In this document: positions 36,099-46,817 of the stretch, piece after piece | How the letters are laid out: every line of letters starts with the position of its first letter | Position numbering within the stretch: position 1 is the stretch's first letter | Source of the DNA: Rhexocercosporidium sp. MPI-PUGE-AT-0058 | Lineage: Eukaryota; Ascomycota; Leotiomycetes; Helotiales | Assembly: GCA_020746875.1 (NCBI GenBank) | Contig: JAGTJL010000001.1 | Coordinates: 2,170,001 to 2,234,000, forward strand | Direction: 5' to 3' | DNA length: 64,000 nt | Notes under the pieces: generated by a model | Database searches by the model: none | Seen by the model: only the letters and a program-made list of their open reading frames with translations | Told to the model about the DNA's origin: nothing | Program-made: the position numbers and the translations under genes

Positions 36099-37482
36099 CT
36101 AGTAAGGCGCCGATTGCCAATAAGCGCACTTGTCCCGATCCATCAAGTCATCACCCGTAGCATACGAGAAGTCCTGCTTCGCCTGTCCAGGCTTGCCCAA
36201 ATTCATCACCTTTCTGGTCCCCGACTCGTACATATTCCAGACATCTTCTCCCTCTGCATCTATACCAGGATATCTAGCGCGAGCGAAGTCAACAACGGAC
36301 TTCTAGAAGAACTTGGCCAGTTTCTCGTCAGCTTTACCCATGGGCGAAGGTGATGGGTAGTAGGTGTACCCGGTTTCGTAGCCGTGGATGGCGGGTAGTG
36401 TATTAAAGGAGTATCGGAATACAGCGGCTGGGTAGTCGGATTTCAGTGCTGCCTCTGTCAGGTAGTATGAGTTGCATTGTATTGCGATATCCTAGTCGTC
36501 AAAGTTTAGGTAAAAGCGTATGAAGAAGGTGTGGAGGAAGGGAAAGAGGTGCCTTACATCTAGAAAGTCCGAGACGACAGTAATCTTCTTTTGCGCGAGC
36601 TCGATCCATGGATTGATCGGATACATCTCCGTAATCTTGCTTTTCACCGACTTGGGAATCCCTGGGTACAGTTTCGCACTGTGTTGCTTGAGCTGAGCGT
36701 TGGTCCTGATCCATGGAGGAGTGAATAGAAGGCCGTCATAAGCCATTTGTCCAACCATTAGCGAAATGCCCTCATGGTTCTCGCCGCGTCCCAGAATCTT
36801 GCCTGGGAGGTCGGGGACGAAGTCTCCGTCTACCGTAGGACCAAAGTTAAAGGTATCGTAAGACGAATCGAACGTCATCTTCGCGTTAGCACTTTGTAGG
36901 ATGCTGCTGTCCAATGTGACAAGTTCATCGAGATCCTCCGCTCCGGTCAGGTTCAAGTACTGGTAGTAAATTTTGTCGTCGTATGCAGGGTCCGGCTGAG
37001 GGAAGAACCTCACGCTTTGAATTATGGCTTTCTGGAAGGTGGGCTCGAGAAAAAATTTATCTCGTCCTCCAGCTGTGACGTGATGTAGGATCGAGGAGGC
37101 TCCAGCGCTTTGTTCCATGACGGTGATTCTGTTCGCGAGTCAGTTAACAGGCCCAAGGGAAATACGGAGTACAGCGGTTTATGACCTCTCAGGGGTGCCT
37201 CCAAACTCCTCGATATATTCTTGAACCCATTCCATTGCCAGCCTTTGGTCATACAGGCCGAGATTGGGAGTCCCTCCATCGTCCGTAAACTGCTGGCCCC
37301 CCAGCCAGCCAAAGGCGCCCAGGCGGTAATTCATGGCCACCTTGAAGAAGTCAGGTACTGTACCAGTATTCAGAACCTGAGAACAAAGAATTACATATAT
37401 CACGTTACCGTATTCGTCTCCACCAGCAGCATCGAAGAGGCCAGCTGGGCTGCCGTATTGATCTTTCCACCCGTATACGAAG
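36099..37482 (-). pseudogene. Carboxylesterase type B pseudogene
   Basis: An alpha/beta-hydrolase of the fungal carboxylesterase family, broken. Recognisable in order on the minus strand: DQYGSPAGLFDAAGGDEYGN, a 57-bp in-frame intron (GTAATT..TTCAAG), AMNYRLGAFGWLGGQQF, PNLGLYDQRLAMEWVQEYIE, then an intron and TVMEQSAGASSILHH. The nucleophile elbow, normally GESAG, reads EQSAG (37107-37118), so Gly and Glu before the Ser are changed. After DGDFVPDLPGKILGRG and a further intron, the frame hits TAG at 36303-36305 in KLAKFF-stop-KSVVDFARARYPG, then stays open to TAG at 36099. The 5' third (signal peptide, GGG oxyanion loop) is not readable upstream of 37482 and only scrambled fragments remain to about 37850. 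The remnants show a once complete enzyme. Confidence 0.82.
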
Positions 37483-38396
37483 CTACAGATGTGATTAGCG
37501 ATTCCGGGCATTTATTTCGCGCGTCAAGTTCATCAGCTTACCACCACATTCTCATCATTCGCAAGACTCGATTTTTGTTGAGATCTCAACAGGGGGACTC
37601 GTGATAATTGGTATAGTCCCAGCACCAGGTATCGTGCAAGTACAGCATGTTATACGTAGTGTAATCTTCGATTTTAAGATTGGTACGACGGCATGAAACC
37701 CCAGGTAGGAACGTTGTTGCTCTCAAGTGAGAGCAATCCTTTCGGGGAGATGAATTGAAGGATACACCACCCTCACTGCCCGCACCTGGTGGTGATCTTC
37801 TCGAGTTCGGGTTTCCTGGTGTACAGTGATCGATCACCCGACGTAACACTTGAAAACTGTAGAGCGAACATGTCTAACCCAAATCTTTCATAATTGAGGG
37901 GTAAGTACGATTCTTTCACCCAATGGAGCCGATTCTCGGTTCCGTGAGAAGACTTGGAACAATGAGTGGTTGAAGCTTTGGGAACTAGTTTGACACCTCC
38001 TAAACAAACATTCCTTCCGATTGTCCACCACTGAGCTAGGAAAACACCAATCCACTTGATACTACATGCATGCTAAGTTACGCTAAGCTATCTTCACAGT
38101 TTAATAAGATGGAATGCTATGTGGGCTCATTGCTACACGGGGAAATTTCAACCATAAGCCCACATGGTACCGACTGAGGACATTTCACCTTAACTCAAGG
38201 ATATGGACAGAAGTATAGGCTCTAATTGACCGAACGTTTCTTATAGCCGCGTAGTGAATACGCGCGAAGATATCAAGACATACCAATTGAGAACTCACAC
38301 AAGACTCTGCAACACCCTAATAAATATCAAGACTCGAGAAGACTTGATGATTAATTACTTTCTTTCCATGGAAGAGCTCCAGTCAACAATAATTTC
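37483..38396. other. Intergenic, decayed 5' end of the carboxylesterase
   Basis: 37483-37850 probably contains the eroded N-terminal exons of the carboxylesterase relic; I cannot align them by eye. 37851-38396 shows no gene and lies next to the 3' end of the second C6 factor. Confidence 0.4.
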
Positions 38397-40178
38397 TCAC
38401 CACTCAATATTCTCTTCTATCACTTCAACTGGACCTGGATGCCCACCCAGCAGAGGTTTACGGATATACTGCACCGTTCCTTTCCGTTGAACTTCATCAA
38501 ACTGCACCTCTACCCCAGCAAGCCTCTTTGAGCTGGGCAAATCACCAGGCAGCACAGGCTGATCCAGTCCCGCTTCCTCGATCTCAATGAATCGTTTCGC
38601 GACGCGTGCGGTCAAGATACTGTTAAGCAATCCCTCTTGCCTGTCTGAGCTCATCAGCAACTCATGAGCTCTCCACCTCGTAGCGCCGTCCCGACACTTC
38701 GAAGCCACTCCAAACAACGCTATGATCATCCCCGTGTCTAAACAGAATATGGGTCGAGGTCTGTCCAATTGAGACTCAACCGCTATGATCTGAGCTGAGA
38801 TCTCAACGATCTGCTTCATCTGCGGCACAAAGTCGTCGAAGACACACTCATCCGCTATCATTCCCATCCTGCCAACAGCTGTGTTGACACCCATGAAAAC
38901 TCGATGCATTTTCAGCATAAGAACTCCTCTATCATTCGCCATATCAGGATTCCTTGTGAGGTAAGCATCAAAAGCTCGACTCCATTGCTTCAGACGAATG
39001 GAGGAGAAGCTGTGGATGAGATCGAGCGTGACTCTTAGATCCGCGAAATCAGGTGGACTCTTTTTCCTGAGGGCAGTATCGAGCATTCGTACACCATGCG
39101 TTCGGATATGATCGAGGGCCAGACAAGCTTCATCAGAGCTACTGAATATGGTCGGTATATGAGGCCCGTAGCCTGTGTCGGGCATGTCGAATTTGCGGGC
39201 GGATAGGACGCGTGTTCGGTTGTTAACTAGCCCTGATGCTTGAACATCGAACTCGATGAACACCAGGCTCAGGGTTGAGAGCGGAACATATGGAATCTGT
39301 GATACGGGTAGAGATGATGTGGGTGGCGATGGCGACGGGGAAACCGAAGAGTTTGGTGAGATTGGTGTCGATGAGGTTTCTGCGATTTCCTCAATGATCT
39401 TTACCCCACCATTGATATGCGAGAGAGCCATGGAATACTCCCCCCGAAGATTCTGGATTCATGAGCTTTATACGCTGTCAAGTTCATGCAGGCTACTGAC
39501 CTCAAAGCAGACGAAGAGTATGCAGGTAATCAGTGCCACATCTGCAGCAGGCTTCCCACGCCTTGTGGTAGGGTTCACTAGGTGCCCCAAGGCTTTCACG
39601 TACTGCTGCACAGCAAACTCTGTACTCAGAGTGTCCTGTCCTGAACCTAGCAGTGGACGATGGCTCGATTCGAAATGCTCATGCAAAGCACCCAGCGCTA
39701 CCGCTGCATGCCGGACGGCAGGTTCATGATAAGCTGCTTGGAGGAGCAGCCGATTAAGTTGTTTCCAAGACGGAGATCCAAAGATACTTGAAAGTTGTGG
39801 AATGGTATTCTGGTGAAAGAAGCTGAAACTTCGCCGCTCCAGGCATGATTTCAGAACGTTGAGTGAGGGAAAGGCATCTATGTAAGAGTTGCACTTGGCG
39901 ATATCTTGCGGGGTGGCGAGAGGTGGGAATTTGCAGGTGGTTGTTGATGATGGAGGGGCACCTGCATATAAGAACCCATCGCAGTTACGCCCTGTCGAGA
40001 AGCATCTCTTGCAAACTGGCTTAGCTTCGTCACATTTTACTCGTCGTATTCTGTCTACGTCAGGGACTGTGTGGACACGATTCGAGGGGGCCGATTACTT
40101 GCAGGTTTTGCAGCCAGTTGAGACTTTTGGCTTGAAAGCTCGAACTCTTCCAGGCCGATGAGGATCAGATTTAGCCAT
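38397..40178 (-). CDS. Zn2Cys6 transcription factor
   Basis: Nuclear regulator, 561 aa from exons 40178-40099, 40050-39501 and 39452-38397. The zinc cluster is complete: GCKTCK, intron 40098-40051 (GTAATC..GACAG), IRRVKCDEAKPVCKRCF, then C, matching C-X2-C-X6-C. The intron splits the codon after the second Cys in the same phase as in the C6 gene at 2.2-4.0 kb. The second intron joins CFE to NLRGEYSMALSHINGG, the typical fungal-specific factor segment. The rest is helical, with Ser/Pro-rich sequence SPSPSPPTSS. It lies between the broken esterase and the papain-like-fold gene. No target can be inferred. Confidence 0.9.
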
Positions 40179-41470
40179 TGTGATTATGGCCGCATGCAAG
40201 GCTACTTCTGTGTGATGTCGCTATGAGTCTATCCTGTCCAGTCGTATTGGATGATACGTTGGCTTCAACTTCGTTTGTAACGCTTTGTGATTCGCTTCTA
40301 GAGAACTGATTGCAGCTTCCAGGCAATACGACTCCTTGCAGAGTGAACGAGAAGCCAGTTAGAACTGTGCATGTACGAGATCTAGTAAATTGAAAAGTGA
40401 TCTTTAAGAAGGGACGAGGAAAGATGTTATGTTTGGCGTAGATCGCGTGGCGCCACCCCCTGGAAGGTAGTCTGAATCAGGTGCGTGCAACCTTGAATTC
40501 TCCGACTCAACTAACCGGCCAATTGCGTGTAGGAATATACGAGGGCGGGGCATGCTCTTGGCGGCTGGCAGGATCGCAGTCATCGCTGTCCAATCAGGAT
40601 TGCCTTTCCCCACACTTCCTCTGGGCAATGTTCATGTGGATATGTAGGTCAATTTCAAATTAGCTTTTTAAACATATAATTGGGAATGATGATCCGAAAA
40701 TGCAAATGGAATTTACCTGGCAAAATTGAGAATCGAATATTCTGTTGCATTGTTCGTCTTGAACGAATCAGCACTTAGGCTGTGCAAAACCCTAAAGAGG
40801 AACAAATTATCAAAGACATTGAAATCAAAGTATTCGGAGTCCAAGCGCACTAGTAAGACGCTCTTTAGACATATATAGAAATAAAAAAAGAATTAGGCGA
40901 GTACCTAGATCATGGAGAAACGATCTTTCAAAGGCCGCACTCCACCATCGAATATCTTTGGCTGGCCATATCATAGAAAATTTCTTTCGGGGGAGTGGCT
41001 AAATCGGTTTGTAGAGATAGGAATAAGAATGAATCGAGTAATTATTGTCGACTTCTTTTGACAGTGAAGGATCTGGGGATTCTACGCTCGAGTACACAAT
41101 TTACACTTGTGCGTGAAAGAGAAATACGGTACCAAAATGAAAAAAGAAGGCCAAGTGAGGATAGTATAAGCACGATGTGTGACAAGAGTGCTCTGTGCGG
41201 AGTAGGATAGTCATGGTCGTCGTACAATGATATATGGAGCTAAATCGGAGTGATCGACTCAGAGATTCCACGGGGATGGGAGAACAGGGATGTAACAGTA
41301 CAACCTGAAATGCTTACACGTTATTTAACCCTGATGGGCGACTAACTCAAATATCTAGCTTGGCTGGTCAGGAAATGCGAATCTTTGAAGCGATTCAATG
41401 TTGAAAGCCGTTGTTGAGTTTAGATTAGGCAAAATTTCATGGTATATATGTACATCTAGGAAGAATGCAT
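40179..41470. other. Intergenic
   Basis: About 1.3 kb of AT-rich sequence between the start of the C6 factor and the 3' end of the next minus-strand gene. No supported ORF, RNA or repeat. Confidence 0.5.
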
Positions 41471-42460
41471 TCAGGCCGAAGTACCTGAATCTCCTCTCTT
41501 GAACCACGAGCTACTGTGGTTGTCTAGCTTAGTGGTATTCTCGTCCATGACGTTCTGCGCATTCTGCACAGTATCAGTTCGCTGAATCCCATGTGGCTCG
41601 GCGGGATCGATCTTCTGCTCTTCTGGATGGGCATCAACAAAGAGATCTTTGATTGTTCCATCGCCAGTCGCTGCTTGGTAGACGGCAAAGCTGGTCGCAA
41701 ATTGGTGATGAGCGCCGACCTGGATGGCGTCGAGCAGACGGACAGCGAAGTTTTGGCAGTTGTTGCTGATGATGTTGTATGCAGCTCGTTCTTGACGCAT
41801 CTTGTAGATGGTCATCACAGCTGATATCTAGTCAGAACCAGAACAATATCAGCATCTTTAGATTGAGTACCCACCCGCTTGTCTCAGTGCTTCATCAGTG
41901 AACCTTGTCTTTCCAACCTCAAACGTACGCCATTGCTCTCGATCGAGTTTCTCGTTATTATAGATAACATCAAGGTCTTCGTCCATCCACAGCTGATGCA
42001 CAAAGTCTCCTACAAGAACAGCCCAATGTTGCGTGGGGTCGGGATAGGTGCCGATATTCTTCGTAATCATCTTTCCCAGACCTGATTGCTCAGCTAGCCA
42101 CTTCCCGCCCATACCAGCAACAGGATGCCAGCCTATCTCAACCAAACGAAGTTCTCCATCTAGGCGGGCTTCACCGGGCGGAATCACGTTCGGAACTGCT
42201 CCAAGTCCGAGGGAATGTTGGAGCGCGGTCTTGCCCTTGACCCATTCTAGCTTGCTTTTCTCCTTACCCATCTCCCATCCTTTGAGAAGTCCCTCTCTAG
42301 ACTTCACCTTTCCCTTCGACCATTCGCCACTTCTATGGACTATCAAACCCAGTCCAGCGACCCCGGAAGTCATGAGTACTCACAGGTACATGCCCAGCCT
42401 TGCGCGTTTGCCCTCTTTCTTGGACTCAGACGCGTCGGATGACTCGGAAATCTCGGACAT
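41471..42460 (-). CDS. Predicted permuted papain-like (LRAT/PPPDE/DUF862-type) fold protein
   Basis: Three exons (42460-42384, 42332-41875, 41820-41471) give 294 aa. The N-terminus is Ser/Glu-rich then Lys-rich (MSEISESSDASESKKEGKRA). The fold-defining pair is His128 in YPDPTQHWAVLVGDFVHQLW and Cys200 in NIISNNCQNFAVRLLDAI. His before Cys is the permuted order of LRAT/PPPDE-like proteins, which act as thiol peptidases or acyltransferases. The family assignment comes from motif recall, so a non-catalytic member is possible. The first intron could use several acceptors; the chosen one keeps the frame. The C-terminal 60 residues are polar and probably disordered. Confidence 0.72.
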
Positions 42461-45024
42461 GATATTCGCAGGTCGCTTATCTCGATGTAAACAAGATCTC
42501 GGTGCCGACTTCCGGTCAGGGGTAAAGACTGAAAGGAGGATGATGTTGATCTTGGAGAAGTGCGGGGATAAACGTACGAGCCAAGACGTTGGCAGACAAG
42601 CTAATCTCGCTAATCTTCAAACTAAAGCGGCACGCGCGCAGCTCAACAAGCTCCCTGAAGGGCCTAGCGAGCCGCGAGGGCATGTTGGCCACGCGCTTAA
42701 GGCGTTTGTTTGCGCGATCCTTTAGAAGATGAATAGTATTAGGTTTGCAGCTGTTTATAGACCATATAAAGGAATGATGGATGTGCAAAGATGGTGGCAG
42801 ACCACCAGTACTCCGTGCACAAAGTACATCATCGGCCTGTGGGAAATGTAAGCGAATGCAAGGTTGCAACACGATTCGCCCTATACCATTTCCTGGTGGA
42901 AAATTTTTCCAGATAGGTGCGCTCGTCATGATTCGTATGCTCAGTAGATAATAGAAGTCTTAAGTCGCAGTCACATTCAATTAGCCTCCCTTTAGAACTT
43001 AAAATGACCGGGAGCTTCCAATTCAATTGATTGGAAAAGATAAATCCAAAAGGCTAAATTCCACCACCTGACCAGGCAAGTCCAACGGCAGTTGATACAA
43101 GAATCTTAGAGACCAGCTGTGACCTCTAGACTTTTCTAGGAAATCACATAAAAATAGTCGCTTAAATATCCACAGGTACGCATATGCCACTGCAACATTC
43201 CTAGTTCGGGAGCATGGATCTCCCGAGCTGGAGTTGAGCTTCTAGACAACCTCTGAAGGGTAATAGGGTTTACCCTTGCCTTTCTCATACGTGGAACGAG
43301 TACCACCAGGTGGCGAGAAGAAAATATCTGGGGTTTCGAACGGTTTCTATTCGATCTGATAGAAGTGGTCAGTGCCTGCACTATGCGTTACTGGCATATG
43401 CATACCATAATATCAATGACGCCTCCAGAGACTGTGTCGGAAACAGCCAAGTCGTCTACTGCAGCGGCAGCACAAAGCAGATTGCTCTTGACCACGTGTC
43501 ATCAAAGATTTTGCACTCTTGCATTTCGGAGAGCCACGTCACTCACACATCACATACAACAACAGCTTCACTAAAGTGATCAACTAGAGAAAAAGAGCAA
43601 AAAATTACATTCTTAAACATCAATTGTTTCATTGCACCATCCCATATCAGCAAGTTATCATTCTGTATTACCCGACTACTCTCATCGGCACATGAGTATC
43701 TGGAGGACGCTCTATTGTTCCTCTTCATGAGGTCTGTTAAGCTTATGTTAATGAATCATAAGTCAAGGAATATAGCAGGCGGCCCTTTAAGACAAGAAAA
43801 ACTTCCCGCTTCAGCATTCAGTAGTGCTGATTGAAGAAACATCATAACCTACAATCGAAAATCTAAATACATCCCTATTACGTTGTAAAGAGAGCCCCTA
43901 CTCATAGATTTTATTCTTCACTTCCATTGAATATTCAGTAAATAATATTGTAAAATAAAATCAGTAAAATTCGACCAAAAAAATAGGGACTGTACAATGG
44001 TTATCACATGACGTAAAGAAACATCAAGGTAATTTGCTAGGTTGAAAGTTTTAGAAGTAAAGTGCTGCTGTTCCGAAAATCAAGAATCTTTAATAATAAA
44101 GAAAAACTAAACTTTACAGCTAATAAAATAAAAACTTCGATTTCCATATGGCGCAGATCAAGAAATTCGCCCAGCTTGGTATTAAGTGGGGGTCTTCAAC
44201 TGCCAATGTTGTATGATAATTAACATGGTATGTGATGATAGTGATCAACTTGTCGGCGACGTGCCCCAGTGCTTTATCTGTTAGGTTTGCTAGTGCTGGT
44301 CAGTTTGACCACCGTCAAAAATAGATTCATCGCTTGCAAAGTCGGCGAGTACGATGAGCTTTGAAGTATCTCTATCAAAGTCACTGGAGAGTTTGCAAGT
44401 GTCTCAGTGCAATGTTCCACGTTAATCGTGAGCTTGAAATACTCGGCTGATGTAGGGGAAATATATGCTCCTGTCTGGTATTATTCATGCTGAGGTATTG
44501 TTGTAGTTCAACAAAGGAGAGTGCCCAAGAAGATGTGACGCGAGAGATGATCAATAGGATCTAAATGGACCTAAATGATCATTGCAGCAATCAATCAACA
44601 ATATTTAAGCCGTCCACCAAACAATTACTGCTGCAGCCATTCCCTTTATCTGGTATCTTCCTTCAGTGTTTCCCAGACTAATTTACCATGTCATGTTGTA
44701 TTTGATTCGCCGTACGACGAGCTTGGAATTGGTTTAAATATCCGATGCTCGTAACGAAAGTCGTGATTATTTCACTGACGAAGATCTTCGCAAGACAGAT
44801 TAGGACACAGATGATACCATATTTAGTTGTTTCTACTAATTTTTATCTGATGAGTGGTACCAGCATCATGATATTTGACTTGTAACTTAAGACTTAGTTT
44901 TTGCATTAAGCATCCATGATCTTTCTTTAAATTAACCTTCTACCTAGAAGCGATTGGCGAAAGAAGATGTTAAAATCAAAAAATAAATTTCTATAACCTA
45001 CTCACTAGTATTGTTACGTCTTTA
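42461..45024. other. Long AT-rich gene-poor region
   Basis: About 2.6 kb. Beyond 43.6 kb the sequence becomes strongly AT-rich with no long ORFs, as in RIP-affected or repeat-derived fungal DNA. Scattered ORFs at 42516-43728 look like chance. It ends at the target duplication of a MITE. Confidence 0.5.
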
Positions 45025-45032
45025 CGAGTTAG

Positions 45033-45432
45033 CAGCGTTCTAAATCGCCTGGCTTCAGCTTCGCCTCAATTAGCCTACCTCTGCTTGTATCCTCCTAAAT
45101 CTTAATCAAATCATCTTAGCCTGCCTACTCCTAGCCTAGGGGTATTACTTAGCCTAGCCTCGCCTAAGGGGGTGGCAGGCTGAGGCTGGGATTGGTTTAA
45201 AAAGGAGTAGTTTTGAACTTCAGAAATTACCTTAAAATATTTTATAAGATCTACTTTTCCCGTTGTTTTCCTAGCCTGGCTAGCCTTCCTACTCTTATCC
45301 TTTTACTATGATCAGCCTGCCTCAGCCTGATTGACTAGTAAATTTAGTTAGCCTGCCTCAGCCTAAACAGACCTCTCAACTGCCTAACCCCCGGGCCCTG
45401 GGCAGACTGAGGCTGGGCGATTTATTACGCTG
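45033..45432. mobile_element. hAT-like MITE, copy A (400 bp)
   Basis: A non-autonomous element with terminal inverted repeats. The left end is CAGCGTTCTAAATCGCC and the right end, read inward on the other strand, is CAGCGTAATAAATCGCC, with similarity continuing for about 26 bp (21 of 26 match). It is flanked by 8-bp direct repeats cgagttag (45025-45032) and cgagtcag (45433-45440), 7 of 8 identical. CAG-starting ends and 8-bp duplications are hallmarks of hAT elements. The inside contains many copies of agcctgcc/cagcctga-type words in both orientations and no ORF. A second copy lies at 60119-60497 in opposite orientation. Confidence 0.85.
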
Positions 45433-45440
45433 CGAGTCAG

Positions 45441-45749
45441 AGCAGGCCAAGAACACTCCCTCCCAGGCATCTTGAATCACGTGCTACTATTCTACCCATA
45501 GTTCTATATTCCATAGAGTCGCGACACATCACGTCAATGTTCAGATTCCACTGGCTATTCGCGCGACTGGCCAATGAGAAAAGGGAACTGCTGGTTTTTC
45601 TATGGTGTTTAGACGTCCAACAATCCCCAATAACAACCCAACAAAACACTGCTGCGTACCGTTTCAATACTACATAACTTACTTAGAACTGCCCCCCTAA
45701 ATTTTCTACTGCCCCATCTCTAAAGACCTCCAATTATGGTAAGACCTCT
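45441..45749. other. Flank between MITE and small secreted gene
   Basis: No gene. The 76-aa ORF 45437-45667 begins in the MITE duplication and lacks any support. Confidence 0.45.
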
Positions 45750-46134
45750 TCAAGGGATGCAAAAAACTGCCCCTTGGTAGGAATTAAAACACCAACCACT
45801 GCAGCATTTGGCTGTAGTCTTTGACGACCATTCGCATAGTTCTGCGGAACATGTTAATGTCTTGATTCTAAATCCTGTCCGATTAGACTTACGTCCAATT
45901 GGAATAGAGTAATGGCCACCAAGGTTTTCAAAAGGCGATCTATAGTTGAAGCTCTCGTCGAGTGTATTGTGACGATTCTTAGTAGAATTCATATAATGAT
46001 CAGTTTCATACAGGCAGAGTACACAGTCTCGCCTGGATAGTGTCCACGATTATGTCTTCTGCATTCGGGGGAGCAATTGCGGCCGCAGATCCCACAGCGG
46101 AGAGTGCAACGATAAAATAGTCAATGAAGTACAT
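45750..46134 (-). CDS. Small secreted cysteine-rich protein candidate
   Basis: Exon 1 starts at ATG 46134 with a signal peptide (MYFIDYFIVALSAVGSAAA). The end of the gene encodes QLCEWSSKTTAKCCSGWCF and then VFCIP-stop. A clear 51-bp intron (45892-45842, GTAAGT..CCGCAG) joins SIPIG to QLCEW in frame. An earlier intron begins near 46007 (GTATGA) and its acceptor is uncertain, so the middle of the protein is not fixed. Six cysteines including a CC pair and the short length suggest an effector-like or antimicrobial-like knotted peptide. The position beside a MITE in AT-rich DNA fits that class. It is probably unannotated in automatic gene models because of its small exons. Confidence 0.5.
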
Positions 46135-46817
46135 GACGAAGTGCAGGAGAAGAATTATTTGTCAGAAGAGAAACTGTAGGAATTAAGATCAATTAGTCCT
46201 ACCTGAAGATGTTGGACGAGGTGAATCGACCAACATACAGACGAGATATCAGAGTAGAGGCGTCCTCTTGTATTTACTATGATCGATAGCACGAATGCTC
46301 GGTTTTACCACATCATCTACAGTGTCCGCATAACAACACTTCTGGTTTTATATCAGAGAAGGAAAAGCTATTAGGTACTATGCTTGAGAGGTCTGAATTT
46401 CAATAGAACAGTATCCGTTACTTGGGAGTTTCGCGAAAAGATCATCAAGCGATGCACAGCTTGACTTCTAGTTCCACGACCTGTTTTTTGATTCTTTTTC
46501 TTGTAATCGTTGTTTCCCTAGGGCTTGGAACAAGCAAAAAATTGTCGCCAAATTTAGCATCACATAGTTAATACTCTTCAGCGTAGAAGTAAGTTTATAT
46601 ATCTAAAGTTATCAGTACAGATAACTTACCGATCAAGTACTGCAGAAAATGCAAGAAAAAACACCCAGATCCCCCCAAAAAGAAAAAAAAAAGACCATCG
46701 AGTTCTCCCGAGGTCGGGTATCATAAGTTCTTGACACAATTCAGAGTACAACCGATCCGAAAAGCAGAAACATGACAACGCAATCCCGAAGAACACCACC
46801 ACAACAATCTCAGGTTC
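46135..46817. other. Intergenic
   Basis: AT-rich promoter flank of the small secreted gene and 3' flank of the lectin-like gene. An A-rich run occurs near 46677-46692. No gene seen. Confidence 0.5.

Noticed and set aside
30339..40178. P450 + SDR + esterase + C6 factor as a biosynthetic cluster
   Set aside because: No backbone synthase, the esterase is dead, and a mitochondrial-like gene lies between. Proximity alone is insufficient.
43310..43579. 89-aa ORF
   Set aside because: No signal peptide, domain or conserved pattern. It lies at the edge of AT-rich DNA and overlaps ORFs in other frames.
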